Assembly (NCBI GenBank): GCA_011391695.1
Contig: JAABQB010000006.1
Coordinates: 1-64,000 of the forward strand
Direction of reading: 5' to 3'
From: Desulfobacteraceae bacterium
GTDB taxonomy: Bacteria; Desulfobacterota; Desulfobacteria; Desulfobacterales; RPRI01
DNA: 64,000 nt
How positions within the stretch are numbered: the first letter of the stretch is position 1; every line of letters begins with the position of its first letter. The position numbers and the translations under genes were made by a program. Below, piece after piece: positions 45,317 through 53,970 of the stretch. The notes under the pieces were generated by a model that worked only from the letters and a program-made list of their open reading frames with translations, did not search any database and was not told where the DNA came from.

Positions 45317-45718
45317 TTATTTCCTGCTTGGTGTGCATTCATTACAAATCCCTATAAACTCAAGCCTATGGCCAATAACGGTAAAGCTGGTCAAGGGCCT
45401 TATTTTTTTTTCAAGGCCTGTTTCAAGGCTAAAAGGCGCATCATCAAGACGATCGCATTTAATGCATCTGATATGGTAATGATTTTCAGGTGTTCCGTCA
45501 AAACGTTTAAGCGTGCCAAAGGATTCAAGTTTTTGTATCTCTTTTAACTCGGATAGAACCTCAAGATTCCGGTAAACAGTAGCAAGGCTGATGTGCGGAA
45601 GCCGTTTACGAACCATTTTATATATTTCATCCGCTCTGGGGTGTGTTTTGACCTTTTTCAGCTCTTCAAGTATTATCTTCCGCTGATTTGTCATTCTGTG
45701 GTTTTGTTTTTTTGGCAA
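45317..45718 (-). CDS. Fur-family transcription regulator (PerR/Fur type)
   Basis: 133 residues: an N-terminal winged helix (TNQRKIILEELKK, ATVYRNLEVL recognition helix) and a C-terminal dimer domain with metal-binding HYHIRCIKCDRLDD and CNECTPSRK, giving the paired CxxC zinc site of PerR, Fur and Zur proteins. In the neighbourhood of rubrerythrin/desulfoferrodoxin genes and a copper system, a peroxide-sensing PerR role is plausible, but Fur or Zur cannot be excluded by eye. Its small Cys-rich neighbour is probably cotranscribed. Confidence 0.88.
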   Translation of the reverse strand: MPKKQNHRMTNQRKIILEELKKVKTHPRADEIYKMVRKRLPHISLATVYRNLEVLSELKEIQKLESFGTLKRFDGTPENHYHIRCIKCDRLDDAPFSLETGLEKKIRPLTSFTVIGHRLEFIGICNECTPSRK

Positions 45719-46022
45719 ATTTTATTCTCCGGTTTTAATTATCCCTGGTAAACCCCCCGGCTCTGCCGGTGGACTCCCGGAGTTTGACAATTCCGGGAAT
45801 ATAAAGGGAACCTCCTGTTCGCGAACCGCTCAAAGTTTACGGGAAAGGAGGTTTAAGTCAAACGACAGCAGAAGTTTAAGTCATACATTATGGGAATGCA
45901 AGTATCATGTTATATAAAAAACCCTCATCCTAAGTCATCAACTCTCTCAACCAGCTCAAATATTCATGTTCCCATTATAGATTGACACCCCTAATGGCCG
46001 GTGGTATAGGTTCAGAAAAGTC
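45719..46022. other. Intergenic region with a strong promoter and small direct repeats
   Basis: About 300 bp with no ORF. A self-complementary block (ACCTCC..GGAGGT, 45830-45853) and two copies of GTTTAAGTCA (45851 and 45871) suggest an old insertion remnant. The right end carries the promoter given separately. Confidence 0.5.
45982..46010 (+). promoter_or_regulatory. Predicted sigma-70 promoter
   Basis: TTGACA and TATAGG are spaced 17 bp apart, a perfect -35 and a 5/6-like -10 start. Transcription would begin at about 46017. This argues that the gene below starts at the GTG at 46086 and not at 46023. Confidence 0.7.
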
Positions 46023-46085
46023 TTGTCTTGGCTTTTGGCCGGACAGAATTATTGTGAAATCGGCCCGGAAATTAAGAGGTGCTTA

Positions 46086-46493
46086 GTGGCTGACGTAATA
46101 TCATTGAATAAAAAAATTCAGCTTTCAAAAGAAAAAACGGCCGAGATGATGCTCAGGCGCAAAGTACTGGCCGTTCAGAAACTATTTCAGTGTTCTCACT
46201 GTGCCATAAAATGTGAAAAGTGCGGAATCCAGATCGGAACTCAAACCTGCCCCGCGGAAACAAACAGGCAACAAGCCGATATGAACCTGAGGATTCCATA
46301 CAGGTTTTGTGAAAGCTGCTCGGAAGAATATATCGATTATATAGAAAGGCTGAAGGGCAGCGGAGACAAAGATTGTTACTGGCGCAACGATGACTGGCTT
46401 GAATCGTGGGGAAAGTGGGCAGATTACAGAAGCTCTATAGACCGCTACACAAAATCAAAGGAGTTTTTGCAGCTTCTGCATGAACTAAAATAA
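46086..46493 (+). CDS. Cys-rich protein of unknown function
   Basis: The ORF track starts at 46023, but the predicted transcription start is at ~46017, and AAGAGGTG sits 6 nt before a GTG at 46086, giving 135 residues beginning VADVISLNKK. The middle holds CSHCAIKCEKCGIQIGTQTC and then FCESCSEEYIDY, four Cys pairs that could bind zinc or an Fe-S cluster. The rest is helical. No family recognised. tatA lies 26 bp downstream and is probably cotranscribed. Confidence 0.7.
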   Translation: MADVISLNKKIQLSKEKTAEMMLRRKVLAVQKLFQCSHCAIKCEKCGIQIGTQTCPAETNRQQADMNLRIPYRFCESCSEEYIDYIERLKGSGDKDCYWRNDDWLESWGKWADYRSSIDRYTKSKEFLQLLHELK

Positions 46494-46519
46494 AAAGAGT
46501 ATTAAAATAGGAGGTTTGT

Positions 46520-46702
46520 ATGTTTGGAATAGGAATGCAGGAACTTATAGTAATACTTATCATCGTTCTGATTATTTTTGGAGCCGGCAAACTTCCTGAA
46601 ATAGGATCGGGTCTGGGCAAGGCAATAAAAAATTTCAAAGGTGCAACTACAGAGCCTGAAAAAAAAGAGCCTGAAAAAATAGATGATGTAAAAAAATCCT
46701 GA
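46520..46702 (+). CDS. tatA: Sec-independent protein translocase TatA/E
   Basis: 60 residues: a short N-terminus, one membrane helix ([22 protein letters not shown]) ending in the conserved FG..KLPE turn, and an amphipathic helix ([13 protein letters not shown]) with a charged tail. It forms the TatA pore ring that moves folded proteins, such as metalloproteins with twin-arginine signals. TatB/C are not nearby. The SD GGAGG lies 7 nt upstream. The stop codon lies inside the terminator hairpin. Confidence 0.92.
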   Translation: MFGIGMQELIVILIIVLIIFGAGKLPEIGSGLGKAIKNFKGATTEPEKKEPEKIDDVKKS

Positions 46703-46716
46703 TAACAGGATTTTTT
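46691..46716 (+). terminator. Rho-independent terminator after tatA
   Basis: AAAAAATCCTG and CAGGATTTTTT form an 11-bp stem around ATAA; the tatA stop (TGA at 46700-46702) is within the left arm. The T-run follows directly. Confidence 0.85.
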
Positions 46717-46744
46717 CAATTCATTCCTGCAAAACACCATATAT

Positions 46745-46776
46745 AGACGGGCGGTTTAACAGAAAACTGCCCGTCT
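46745..46776. terminator. Second hairpin, bidirectional
   Basis: AGACGGGCGGTTT and AAAACTGCCCGTCT pair with one wobble and are followed by CTTTTC. Between tatA and the convergent ssb gene, it can serve both strands. Confidence 0.7.
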
Positions 46777-46847
46777 CTTTTCATTGCCTAAATCAGCCTT
46801 TTTTTAATTAAATCCGAATGTCGCCGGTTCTTCCTGTCATTCATAGT

Positions 46848-46880
46848 CCGAAATTCGATGTCTGACATTCGATATTCGGT
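46848..46880. repeat. ATTCGATGTC repeat, copy 5
   Basis: CCGAAATTCGATGTCTGACATTCGATATTCGG, palindromic in parts, is nearly identical over 22 bases to the copy at 6236. It sits directly after the ssb stop. Confidence 0.7.
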
Positions 46881-46882
46881 TT

Positions 46883-47323
46883 TTAAAAGGGAATGTCATC
46901 ATCTTTCGAATCATGGTATGCCGGGCCGCCTGCACCACGTTCCGGCTTATCATCCTGTCCTTTTTTGGGATAATCTCCTGAACCGGAATCTTTTTTATCC
47001 AAAAACTGAACATCGGATGCAACAATTTCGGTCGTGTATTTTTTGTTCCCTTCTTTATCTTCCCAGGATCTAGTCTGAATTCGGCCTTCGATATAAACCT
47101 GTTTCCCCTTGGACAGGTATTCACCGCATATTTCACCCAGTTTTCCGAAAGCTACTATGCGATGCCATTCCGTGCGCTCCTTTTTCTCGTTGCTCTCCTT
47201 GTCTTTCCATTCTTCAGATGTTGCTACACTGAAATTAGCGACAGCCACTCCGCCCGGAGTGTAACGAATTTCAGGATCCCTTCCCAGTCTTCCTACAATC
47301 ATTGCCTTGTTTACACCTGACAT
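46883..47323 (-). CDS. ssb: Single-stranded DNA-binding protein
   Basis: 146 residues: an OB-fold ([36 protein letters not shown] and the strand [11 protein letters not shown]) followed by a Gly/Lys-rich linker and the acidic tip DDDIPF, through which replication and repair enzymes are recruited. The length and tip are those of a normal bacterial SSB. SD AAGGAGG lies 7 nt before the ATG. Monocistronic. Confidence 0.96.
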   Translation of the reverse strand: MSGVNKAMIVGRLGRDPEIRYTPGGVAVANFSVATSEEWKDKESNEKKERTEWHRIVAFGKLGEICGEYLSKGKQVYIEGRIQTRSWEDKEGNKKYTTEIVASDVQFLDKKDSGSGDYPKKGQDDKPERGAGGPAYHDSKDDDIPF

Positions 47324-47453
47324 TTCCCCCTCCTTATTTTATGTGTGATTATCTTAATACATAAAAGACCATTACCATGTCAACCCGGATAAAAAATGAC
47401 TCGCTGCCATGTATGTTGATTTCTTTGTGCCTGTCTGACATATCAATATATCC

Positions 47454-47613
47454 GGATCATCTCCAAATTAGTTGGTGATCCTATGAGGATTCGAGGGGTC
47501 CCACCATAAAGATTGGCGGGCCTTCGGCAGGGTTCAAGTGACACGGAGTGAAGCGTAAGCGCTAACCATAGGCGCTCAATGCTGAAAAATGATAAAGATT
47601 TTGGAGATGGTCC
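47454..47613. repeat. GGATCATCTCCAAA element, full-length copy (160 bp)
   Basis: Terminal inverted repeats GGATCATCTCCAAA and TTTGGAGATGGTCC (13/14 complementary) bound the element. Internally it has GATTGGCGGGCCTTCGGCAG and a hairpin GCGTAAGCGC. Copies at 9751 and 63407 are truncated. No ORF; MITE-like. Confidence 0.85.
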
Positions 47614-47639
47614 ATTCTTATATATACAGGTATTCGTCT

Positions 47640-49031
47640 CTATTGTTCCTGTTTTTCACTTTTTGAAACGGGACTTTCAACGTTTAATTTTTCCCACCTG
47701 TACCAGAATGTCTTATAGCTCATGCCGAGAAGCTTTGCTGCCTTGGCCATAACGCCATTGGCGCGTATCATCGATTTTTTCAGAAGATCTTTTTCCAGCT
47801 CCTCGAAATTGATTCCGCCTTCCGGAAGATCTAAATCGAACGAGCAGGCCGACTCCGAATATCTGAGTTCGCTCTTTATATCCCTTAATGTTATGGTTTC
47901 GGTATCGCACATTATTACCGCCCTTTCAATAACCGATTCGAGCTGCCTTATATTGCCCGGCCAGTTATAGTCAACGAGGGCATTTATCGCGGTGGGGTCG
48001 ATTCCTTTTATCCTTTTCCCGAATTCCCGGCTGTAACGTGTCATAAAGAACTGGGACAGTTCGGGTATGTCGCTTTTCCTGTCCCTGAGAGCAGGAAGCT
48101 CTATGGTGACAACTTTCAGCCTGTAGTAAAGCTCTTCCCTGAATTTACCTTTTGCAAGCTCCTTTTCGATATCCTTGTTGGTTGCGGTTATGATTCGGAC
48201 ATCGACCTTTATCGGGTCTTTTCCCCCGAGTCTTCTTATCTCTTTATCCTGAAGGACTCTCAGAAGTTTTGACTGCATCATGAGGGGAAGATCGCCTATC
48301 TCGTCAAGGAATAACGTGCCGCTGTTTGTCGCCTCGAACAGCCCTATTTTCCGCGACTGTGCCCCCGTGAAGGCGCCGGGTTCATAGCCAAAGAGTTCGC
48401 TCTCAAAAAGATTCTCAGGAATGCAGGCGCAGTTCAGAGCTGTAAATGGCCTGGACCGCCTGGGACTGTTATAATGAATTGCTCTTGCGGCAAGTTCCTT
48501 GCCCGTGCCGCTTTCACCTCTAATAAAGATTGTTGCAGAACTATGTGATACCTTTTTCATGATATCAAAGGCTTCCCGCATCCCGGGGGATTTGCCGATT
48601 ATCCCTTCGATCCTGAACCTGTCATACAGTTCCTTCTGCAGCTGAAGATTCTCTTTAAGAAGCCCGGTACGCTCAACAGCCCTTGCAACAGTCATCAGCA
48701 TGGAGTCCTTGTTCAGGGGTTTGGTAAGATAATCAAACGCACCTTTTTTCATAGCTTCAACGGCGGAAAATATTGTTCCGTGGGCGGTCATGATAATCAT
48801 GGTCGTGCATGATAAAAGGGAGTCCTTCTGAACTGCATCAAGCAGCTCTATGCCGTCCATCCCTTCCATTTTGAGATCTGTAAGTATGACGTCGGGATTA
48901 TATTTATTCACTGTTATCAAGGCTTCGTCTCCCGAAGAGGCCGTATAAGTTTCATATCCTTCATCATCGAGTATAGTCTTTACTATGTCTCTCTGAAGCT
49001 GTTCGTCGTCAACAACAAGAATAACCGCCAT
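47640..49031 (-). CDS. Sigma-54-dependent response regulator (NtrC family)
   Basis: 464 residues from the ATG at 49031. Order: receiver domain ([12 protein letters not shown], phospho-acceptor in [14 protein letters not shown]), AAA+ domain with Walker A (GESGTGKE), the sigma-54 contact loop GAFTGA (in [11 protein letters not shown]) and Walker B, then a Fis-type HTH ([19 protein letters not shown]). It activates sigma-54 promoters after phosphorylation. The cognate kinase is encoded immediately upstream, its stop 1 bp before this start. The targets are unknown. Confidence 0.95.
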   Translation of the reverse strand: MAVILVVDDEQLQRDIVKTILDDEGYETYTASSGDEALITVNKYNPDVILTDLKMEGMDGIELLDAVQKDSLLSCTTMIIMTAHGTIFSAVEAMKKGAFDYLTKPLNKDSMLMTVARAVERTGLLKENLQLQKELYDRFRIEGIIGKSPGMREAFDIMKKVSHSSATIFIRGESGTGKELAARAIHYNSPRRSRPFTALNCACIPENLFESELFGYEPGAFTGAQSRKIGLFEATNSGTLFLDEIGDLPLMMQSKLLRVLQDKEIRRLGGKDPIKVDVRIITATNKDIEKELAKGKFREELYYRLKVVTIELPALRDRKSDIPELSQFFMTRYSREFGKRIKGIDPTAINALVDYNWPGNIRQLESVIERAVIMCDTETITLRDIKSELRYSESACSFDLDLPEGGINFEELEKDLLKKSMIRANGVMAKAAKLLGMSYKTFWYRWEKLNVESPVSKSEKQEQ

Positions 49032-49032
49032 T

Positions 49033-50481
49033 TTATTGCCCCTTATCCAAAGGCAGAAATATTGTAACCGTACTTCCTTTGCCTTCAATGCTCTTAATTT
49101 CAATCCTTCCTTTATGTTCTTCAACAATCCTTTTTGTGAGAGCAAGTCCGAGCCCGAGCCCGTCCTGTTTCGTTGTATAAAAAGGATCGAAGATCTTTGA
49201 AAGCTTTTCTGCTGATATACCCATGCCTGTATCTTCGACGGCTATGCTTAAGTTTTCATCCGTCCGGCCAGTTCTTATAGTGATCGTCCCGCCATCAGGC
49301 ATAGATTGGAAAGAATTCAGTATTATATTGTAGAGGCAGGTTTTTATAAATCCGGAGTCCACGTAAAGCTCCGGTACTGCCACTAATTCCCTGATTATTG
49401 AGATCTTTTCATTTTCGGCCTTGGCCTTGACAAGCTCCAGAACCTCTTCTATGAGCTTCCCGACATCCATCTGCTGCAGATTAAGCTCAAAAGGCCTGCT
49501 CTGCTCGAGAAAACTTTCGGCAAACCTGCTGACGCGCTGAATCTCATTTTTAATGTTAAGAATCAGTGAGTCGAAGCGCTCTTTTTCGCCTTCATCATCC
49601 GGTTCATATTTTTTCCGCATGTGGTCGATGGAAAGGCTTATAAAATTGAGCGGGTTCCTGATCTCGTGCGCGATACTCATAGAAAATTGTCCTATGCCCG
49701 CGAGGTGCTCGGCCTTTCGCAGCCTTTCCTCCAGAACACGTTCTTCCTTAAGTTTGCCGACCATGTAATTGAAACTCTTTGCGAGTTCTCCTATTTCATC
49801 TTTCCTTTCAGTGCGTATTTCATGATCGAGATTGCCGAGTGCGACGCTTTTGGCAGCCTGTACGACATCCTCTATTGGTTTTGTATAACGCTTTGCAAGG
49901 ATAATGCTCAGGATCAGCCCTACCCCGAAGATGATTGCAGTTGCCGTAATTCTTCTGATGTTTTTTTTCTGCATCTGGGACGAAAAGTCATCCGTATTCA
50001 CGGTAAGGTGTATGTACCCATAATTTTTTTTGTCAACAACGACAGGAACAATCACATTGTAAAATTGCCCCTCGCCTATCACAGGCTCCCCGAGTTCCGC
50101 CTTGAATATGAGTTCTTTTTTTGCTTTCGTGATCCATTTTCCAACATTTTCCGGGTCTGTGCTCGATATAATCCTGTCGGAATTGCTGATGATCGAGATC
50201 TCCTTTACGCCTTTTGTCTTCAGTTTATTAAGATAGTTATGCAACCGCTTATCCTCAGGGATGCCGCTGCTGGTGACTTCTTCCACACCCATCTGTACGC
50301 CTCTTGAAATATCGGCGATCTGTTTTTCGAACTCGTTATAGATCGATGTTTCAGTCTGGTAATAGAGCAGGATGAGAATGGAGATGAGGCTGAAGCTTAA
50401 GAAAAGCATCAGGGCAACAAGTTTTTTGTTGAGGGAGAGTCTGGGAAAATAGTCTTTTATTATATTCGTGTTTAAAGGCAT
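49033..50481 (-). CDS. Membrane sensor kinase, NtrB-like partner
   Basis: From the ATG at 50481 (the ORF-track TTG 36 bp upstream lacks an SD). An N-terminal helix (KLVALMLFLSFSLISILILLYY), a periplasmic sensor of ~140 residues, a second helix (ITATAIIFGVGLILSIIL) and HAMP (ERKDEIGELAKSFNYMV) lead into HisKA with His in SIAHEIRNPLNF and HATPase (NIILNSFQSMPDGG, DGLGLGLALTKRI). It probably phosphorylates the adjacent NtrC-type regulator; stop and start are 1 bp apart. Signal unknown. Confidence 0.93.
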   Translation of the reverse strand: MPLNTNIIKDYFPRLSLNKKLVALMLFLSFSLISILILLYYQTETSIYNEFEKQIADISRGVQMGVEEVTSSGIPEDKRLHNYLNKLKTKGVKEISIISNSDRIISSTDPENVGKWITKAKKELIFKAELGEPVIGEGQFYNVIVPVVVDKKNYGYIHLTVNTDDFSSQMQKKNIRRITATAIIFGVGLILSIILAKRYTKPIEDVVQAAKSVALGNLDHEIRTERKDEIGELAKSFNYMVGKLKEERVLEERLRKAEHLAGIGQFSMSIAHEIRNPLNFISLSIDHMRKKYEPDDEGEKERFDSLILNIKNEIQRVSRFAESFLEQSRPFELNLQQMDVGKLIEEVLELVKAKAENEKISIIRELVAVPELYVDSGFIKTCLYNIILNSFQSMPDGGTITIRTGRTDENLSIAVEDTGMGISAEKLSKIFDPFYTTKQDGLGLGLALTKRIVEEHKGRIEIKSIEGKGSTVTIFLPLDKGQ

Positions 50482-50558
50482 ATATGTATTGTATATCGGT
50501 TTCTTATAAGTAGTCAATCAGAGAAACCTTTGCATAACACCCCCTTTTGCCCGATTTA

Positions 50559-50714
50559 TTTAAAGACTTGGTTTCTGGTTGTTTCTTTTAACCAGGTACC
50601 TAATCCTTTATTTTCACCTTCCTTGTACTTGGACAAAACTGGATGTTCTTCAAGGGTTTCTGGGGAAAGATCGGGGAAGGCTATATAAAGCAATTTCGAG
50701 ACTGCATCTGTAAA
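50559..50714 (-). other. In-frame 52-codon extension beyond a stop
   Basis: Immediately after the TAA of the gene at 50715, the same frame stays open for 52 codons (FTDAVSKLLYIAFPDL, ending VFK) to a TAA at 50556. It could be a lost C-terminal segment, or chance; such a stretch of open frame is not rare at this composition. No start codon or SD for a separate gene is seen. Confidence 0.35.
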
Positions 50715-51341
50715 TTACGGGGTATCTATTATAGTTTTCGAATTATCGGAGAGTGACCAGTAAAAAGCCCTGGCATCATTTTTTTCCAGCACAATATCTA
50801 TGGCTGAATATGGTTTACCTTTAAACACATTCCAGAGCATTAATATTGGGCGTGTAATAAATCTCACTGATGAATAGGAAAAGTTGCTTATTCCTGAAAC
50901 TATTCCTTCCGTTAAAGGTTTTATATATATCGATATGCCGCCGTCAAGAACAACGGTATATCTTGAAGGCATGTCAGTCAGTTCAAAGGCGCCTGTCTTG
51001 TAGTTCTCATTTTTCTTGCTTTCCCCGGGTTTTATCTCTTCCCTCTCGGGCTCAATGAGAGAGCTTTTTTCTTTCACCTGGTATGTGTTTACAGAAACAG
51101 GGGTGCCCCAGCAATTAAAGTCCTTTATCTGCAGTTCCTTCAGGGAAATCCCTCTCGACTTGAAATGGATTATTTTTTCCTTCATATTGAAAACAAAGTA
51201 TATATCTGGGTTGCGTGACAGCTTCAGTTCTTCTTCGAGAAGCCGGCGTTCTCTTATGTATATCTCTTTGTCGTCACCGGCAAATGTCGGAAAGGCAGTG
51301 AAAGCGATGAAAAAAAATATGAACCTGAAAATGTTAATCAA
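50715..51341 (-). CDS. Exported protein of unknown function
   Basis: An N-terminal signal peptide (FRFIFFFIAFTAFPTFAG) precedes a ~185-residue domain with a mid-region Glu/Lys stretch (PEREEIKPGESKKNENYKTG) and a predominantly beta character. No family recognised. Its ATG overlaps the L,D-transpeptidase stop by 4 bases, so it is cotranscribed with peptidoglycan cross-linking enzymes and probably acts in the envelope. Confidence 0.7.
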   Translation of the reverse strand: MINIFRFIFFFIAFTAFPTFAGDDKEIYIRERRLLEEELKLSRNPDIYFVFNMKEKIIHFKSRGISLKELQIKDFNCWGTPVSVNTYQVKEKSSLIEPEREEIKPGESKKNENYKTGAFELTDMPSRYTVVLDGGISIYIKPLTEGIVSGISNFSYSSVRFITRPILMLWNVFKGKPYSAIDIVLEKNDARAFYWSLSDNSKTIIDTP

Positions 51342-51982
51342 AAGATATATATCCTCGTGCCAATGCCGGCTGTGGTAAAAACAGTTTTAAGGTCCTTGTC
51401 GCCGACACGGATGCAGCCGTGTGAAACGTTTCTTCCGAGCATTCTTGTATAAAGAGTCCCATGGATAAAATATCCGTTGCCGAAACCCAGCGCGTATTCC
51501 CCAAGAACACCTTTCTCTATTCTTTTCCTGGGATCTTTGGGTATCTCCTCACCATCTTCAATAAAAGCCCAGTCAGGCTTTGTCCATGCAGGTGCTATGC
51601 TCTTTGATTTTACTGTGTACTCACCTGTCGGGGTATCAAATACCCATTGCCGATTGCCCGATGGATCTTTCAATACATTGCCGCTTCCGCTTGAGACCAC
51701 AGCTTCATGGATCACCGCGCTTCCTTTTTTCAGGTATAGCTTGTTCATGCCGGTGTCTATCACGATATAAACTTTGTCAGGAGTCAGGTTTTCTAACCTT
51801 TGCCTGAGCGCTGAATTTCTCTTCTTCAGGGTATCCATGCTTGTTTTTTCGTATTTAGTTTCCTCCGCATTATCGATGTTCGGCATGTTTCTGCTCCCCA
51901 GATAATATCCGGCAGCCTCGAGAGTCAGAAACATGACAAATAAAATTATAAATATTTTAAGAAATATTCCTGCTTTGAACAT
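51338..51982 (-). CDS. L,D-transpeptidase (YkuD/ErfK type), membrane-anchored
   Basis: One N-terminal membrane helix (LKIFIILFVMFLTLEAAGYY), a short linker and a YkuD catalytic domain with the motif IHGT..NVSHGCIRVGDKD, which contains the catalytic Cys and the supporting His. The enzyme forms 3-3 peptide cross-links in peptidoglycan or attaches lipoproteins. 214 residues. The upstream gene also encodes an L,D-transpeptidase, and the downstream exported protein overlaps it by 4 bases. Confidence 0.9.
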   Translation of the reverse strand: MFKAGIFLKIFIILFVMFLTLEAAGYYLGSRNMPNIDNAEETKYEKTSMDTLKKRNSALRQRLENLTPDKVYIVIDTGMNKLYLKKGSAVIHEAVVSSGSGNVLKDPSGNRQWVFDTPTGEYTVKSKSIAPAWTKPDWAFIEDGEEIPKDPRKRIEKGVLGEYALGFGNGYFIHGTLYTRMLGRNVSHGCIRVGDKDLKTVFTTAGIGTRIYIF

Positions 51983-53080
51983 TTAGAGGCCTTCCATGGC
52001 GGAAGAGAGTGTGTTATTGTGATCAACAGCTCCGACAATGGTAACGGGTGTCCCGACATTAACGAGACTGAAGAGGGAATCGATCATAACGTTGTCCATC
52101 GAAATACATCCATAAGTCATGCTGTTCTTTCCGCCGCCGTGTATTTCTATGAGTCCGCCTATCCTGGAATTTGAAGGAATAAGGCCTTTTTTCTTTGCGC
52201 TGATGAAATTCCTCATATCTTCTTCGTTAGGGTAGTTTATCAATAATGCCTTGTGAAAGCGGCTTGCAGATAGTTTCTTTGTTATCCGGTATTTCCCTTC
52301 GGGGGTTTTCTGATCCCCGGCATAGCTTTTATCGAGAGAACCGTTACGTCCGAGACCGACGTTATATGTCCTGAAAGGAACGCCATTTTTATAAAGAATA
52401 AGAGTGCGCTCGCTTTTATTTACGATAACCACCTGAATGTTATTGTTTTTTGATTCAGCTATTGTCTCATCCGCCATTTGCTGCCATTTATTTATATGAC
52501 TGCGATCAGCATACCGGTCAAGAATTGGACGCAACGTATTTTCAGCCGCCTTAATGAATCCCGATATATTCTTTAATTTCGCATCGGTTGCCTCGTAATC
52601 ACTGTTGTCATAAGAGATAGTTGCCTCGGACAGGAGCAGTTCAGCCTTTATGAGGTCTTTCCTTGCAAGCCTCCCTTCATTGATCATTTCAGTCAACCCT
52701 TTAAGGGTCTCAATCCTGCTTTTCAAAAAGGATATCTTATCTGAAACGCTCGCTTTTTTTGTATCCTTTGTTTCTGAAATCTTCTTCTGTAAATTATGGC
52801 CGGATTCGAGCAGTATTGTCAATTCCGACTGAATTGACTTATAATCCTGAAACCATGCTAATCTTGATTTTTCTTTTATCAGGTCATCTTTTATTTTACG
52901 TAATGATATCCTGTAATTCTTAAACCCATCCGGAGCATATATTTCAGCACCTGAGAGCCAGAGGCTGTGTTCCTGTTTTTCAGCCATTTGTATTTCCGGG
53001 GGGAGCTGAGGAGCTGAACAACCTAATGCCATCATCATTATGAAAAAAATAAACGCCTTTTTAAAAATATTTCGTACCAT
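51983..53080 (-). CDS. L,D-transpeptidase-like lipoprotein with a helical N-terminal domain
   Basis: From the ATG at 53080 (MVRNIF). A lipobox (FIMMMALGC) anchors the protein. A helical region of ~190 residues (coiled-coil-like, LKSRIETLKGLTEMI) is followed by a YkuD domain (LGRNGSLDKSYAGDQKTPEGKYRI, IHGGGKNSMTYGCISMD). The catalytic Cys is present, but the usual SHGC motif reads TYGC, with Tyr in place of His. Activity is therefore uncertain. The next gene is a canonical YkuD enzyme starting directly after its stop. Confidence 0.85.
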   Translation of the reverse strand: MVRNIFKKAFIFFIMMMALGCSAPQLPPEIQMAEKQEHSLWLSGAEIYAPDGFKNYRISLRKIKDDLIKEKSRLAWFQDYKSIQSELTILLESGHNLQKKISETKDTKKASVSDKISFLKSRIETLKGLTEMINEGRLARKDLIKAELLLSEATISYDNSDYEATDAKLKNISGFIKAAENTLRPILDRYADRSHINKWQQMADETIAESKNNNIQVVIVNKSERTLILYKNGVPFRTYNVGLGRNGSLDKSYAGDQKTPEGKYRITKKLSASRFHKALLINYPNEEDMRNFISAKKKGLIPSNSRIGGLIEIHGGGKNSMTYGCISMDNVMIDSLFSLVNVGTPVTIVGAVDHNNTLSSAMEGL

Positions 53081-53255
53081 TCGGATTCTTATCTCTATAG
53101 TTGACATAACTATTTAAATTGCTTAATAATTGCCCGCTTTATTCATGCACCTGTTCTTGCTGTACAGCATGGATCATAATTACAATTACCAGGTTCTGTT
53201 GTCAATCTTCTGGCATGTTTGAAGTCTAAAATAATGGTTCCTGGAGATAAATAAA

Positions 53256-53289
53256 GCACGGGCGATTTTGAATTCAAAATCGCCCGTGC
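53256..53289. terminator. Perfect 34-bp palindrome between genes
   Basis: GCACGGGCGATTTTGAA and its exact complement TTCAAAATCGCCCGTGC form a 17-bp stem, followed by CATTTTTAC on the plus strand. It is a strong hairpin between two minus-strand genes: it can terminate the lipoprotein transcript at 53374 on its own strand. Confidence 0.8.
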
Positions 53290-53373
53290 CATTTTTACTT
53301 TGAACCCTGCAATCCGTCACCGATCGACAGGGACGGTGTTAGCCTTTGCGGTTCAATTATTCATATTTATCAA

Positions 53374-53970
53374 CTATTTTTTTGCTCCGACTTTTTCCAT
53401 GGCCGCTTTTACCTGATCAGAAATTGCAGTGGCCTTGTCTTTGATCGCATTAGCTTTTTCAATCGCTGCATTAAAATCTTCTGAATCAACGGCTGTCTTT
53501 ACTTCGGCTAAAGAATCTTCGATGCCTTTCAGGTCGGCCTTGAATGCCTCTATATCAGCCTGTGAGCCTTTTCCTTTAGGAGCTTTGTCCAGAAGAGCCT
53601 TTGCTTCTGCTACCGCAGCTATTGCAGTCTCTTGTCCAGCAAGTGCATTTTTCTTTGCCTCTTCCTTCTTTGCCGCTAATTCTGTCTTGAGTTTATCTGC
53701 GTCAGCCTTTGCCTTTACTAAAAGCTCTTTTGCCTTTTTATAATCCTTGAAAAACTTGGCGTCCTGAACCTTAATTTCATCCTGAGCTGCCTGCATTGCA
53801 TCATTTAAGCCCTTTGCTCCTGCGGCATCATATTTTTCTGCGCCGTCTGCTATGAATGCATCGATCGATGTTTTTGCTGCATTCATCTCTTCGGTCGGCT
53901 GTTTTCCGCATCCTGCAAGCACGAAGACCACGACCATGGCTAATGCCATAAACTTTAAAACATTTTTCAT
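53374..53970 (-). CDS. Helical lipoprotein
   Basis: Signal peptide and lipobox (ALAMVVVFVLAGC). The remaining ~175 residues are almost entirely Ala/Lys/Asp/Glu-rich helix (ELAAKKEEAKKNALAGQ) with heptad-like spacing, so a long coiled coil or helical bundle in the periplasm. No family recognised. Close in type to small envelope lipoproteins that space the outer membrane from peptidoglycan, and its neighbours are L,D-transpeptidases, which can link lipoproteins to peptidoglycan. The link is inference. SD AAAGGGAGG is clear. Confidence 0.8.
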   Translation of the reverse strand: MKNVLKFMALAMVVVFVLAGCGKQPTEEMNAAKTSIDAFIADGAEKYDAAGAKGLNDAMQAAQDEIKVQDAKFFKDYKKAKELLVKAKADADKLKTELAAKKEEAKKNALAGQETAIAAVAEAKALLDKAPKGKGSQADIEAFKADLKGIEDSLAEVKTAVDSEDFNAAIEKANAIKDKATAISDQVKAAMEKVGAKK

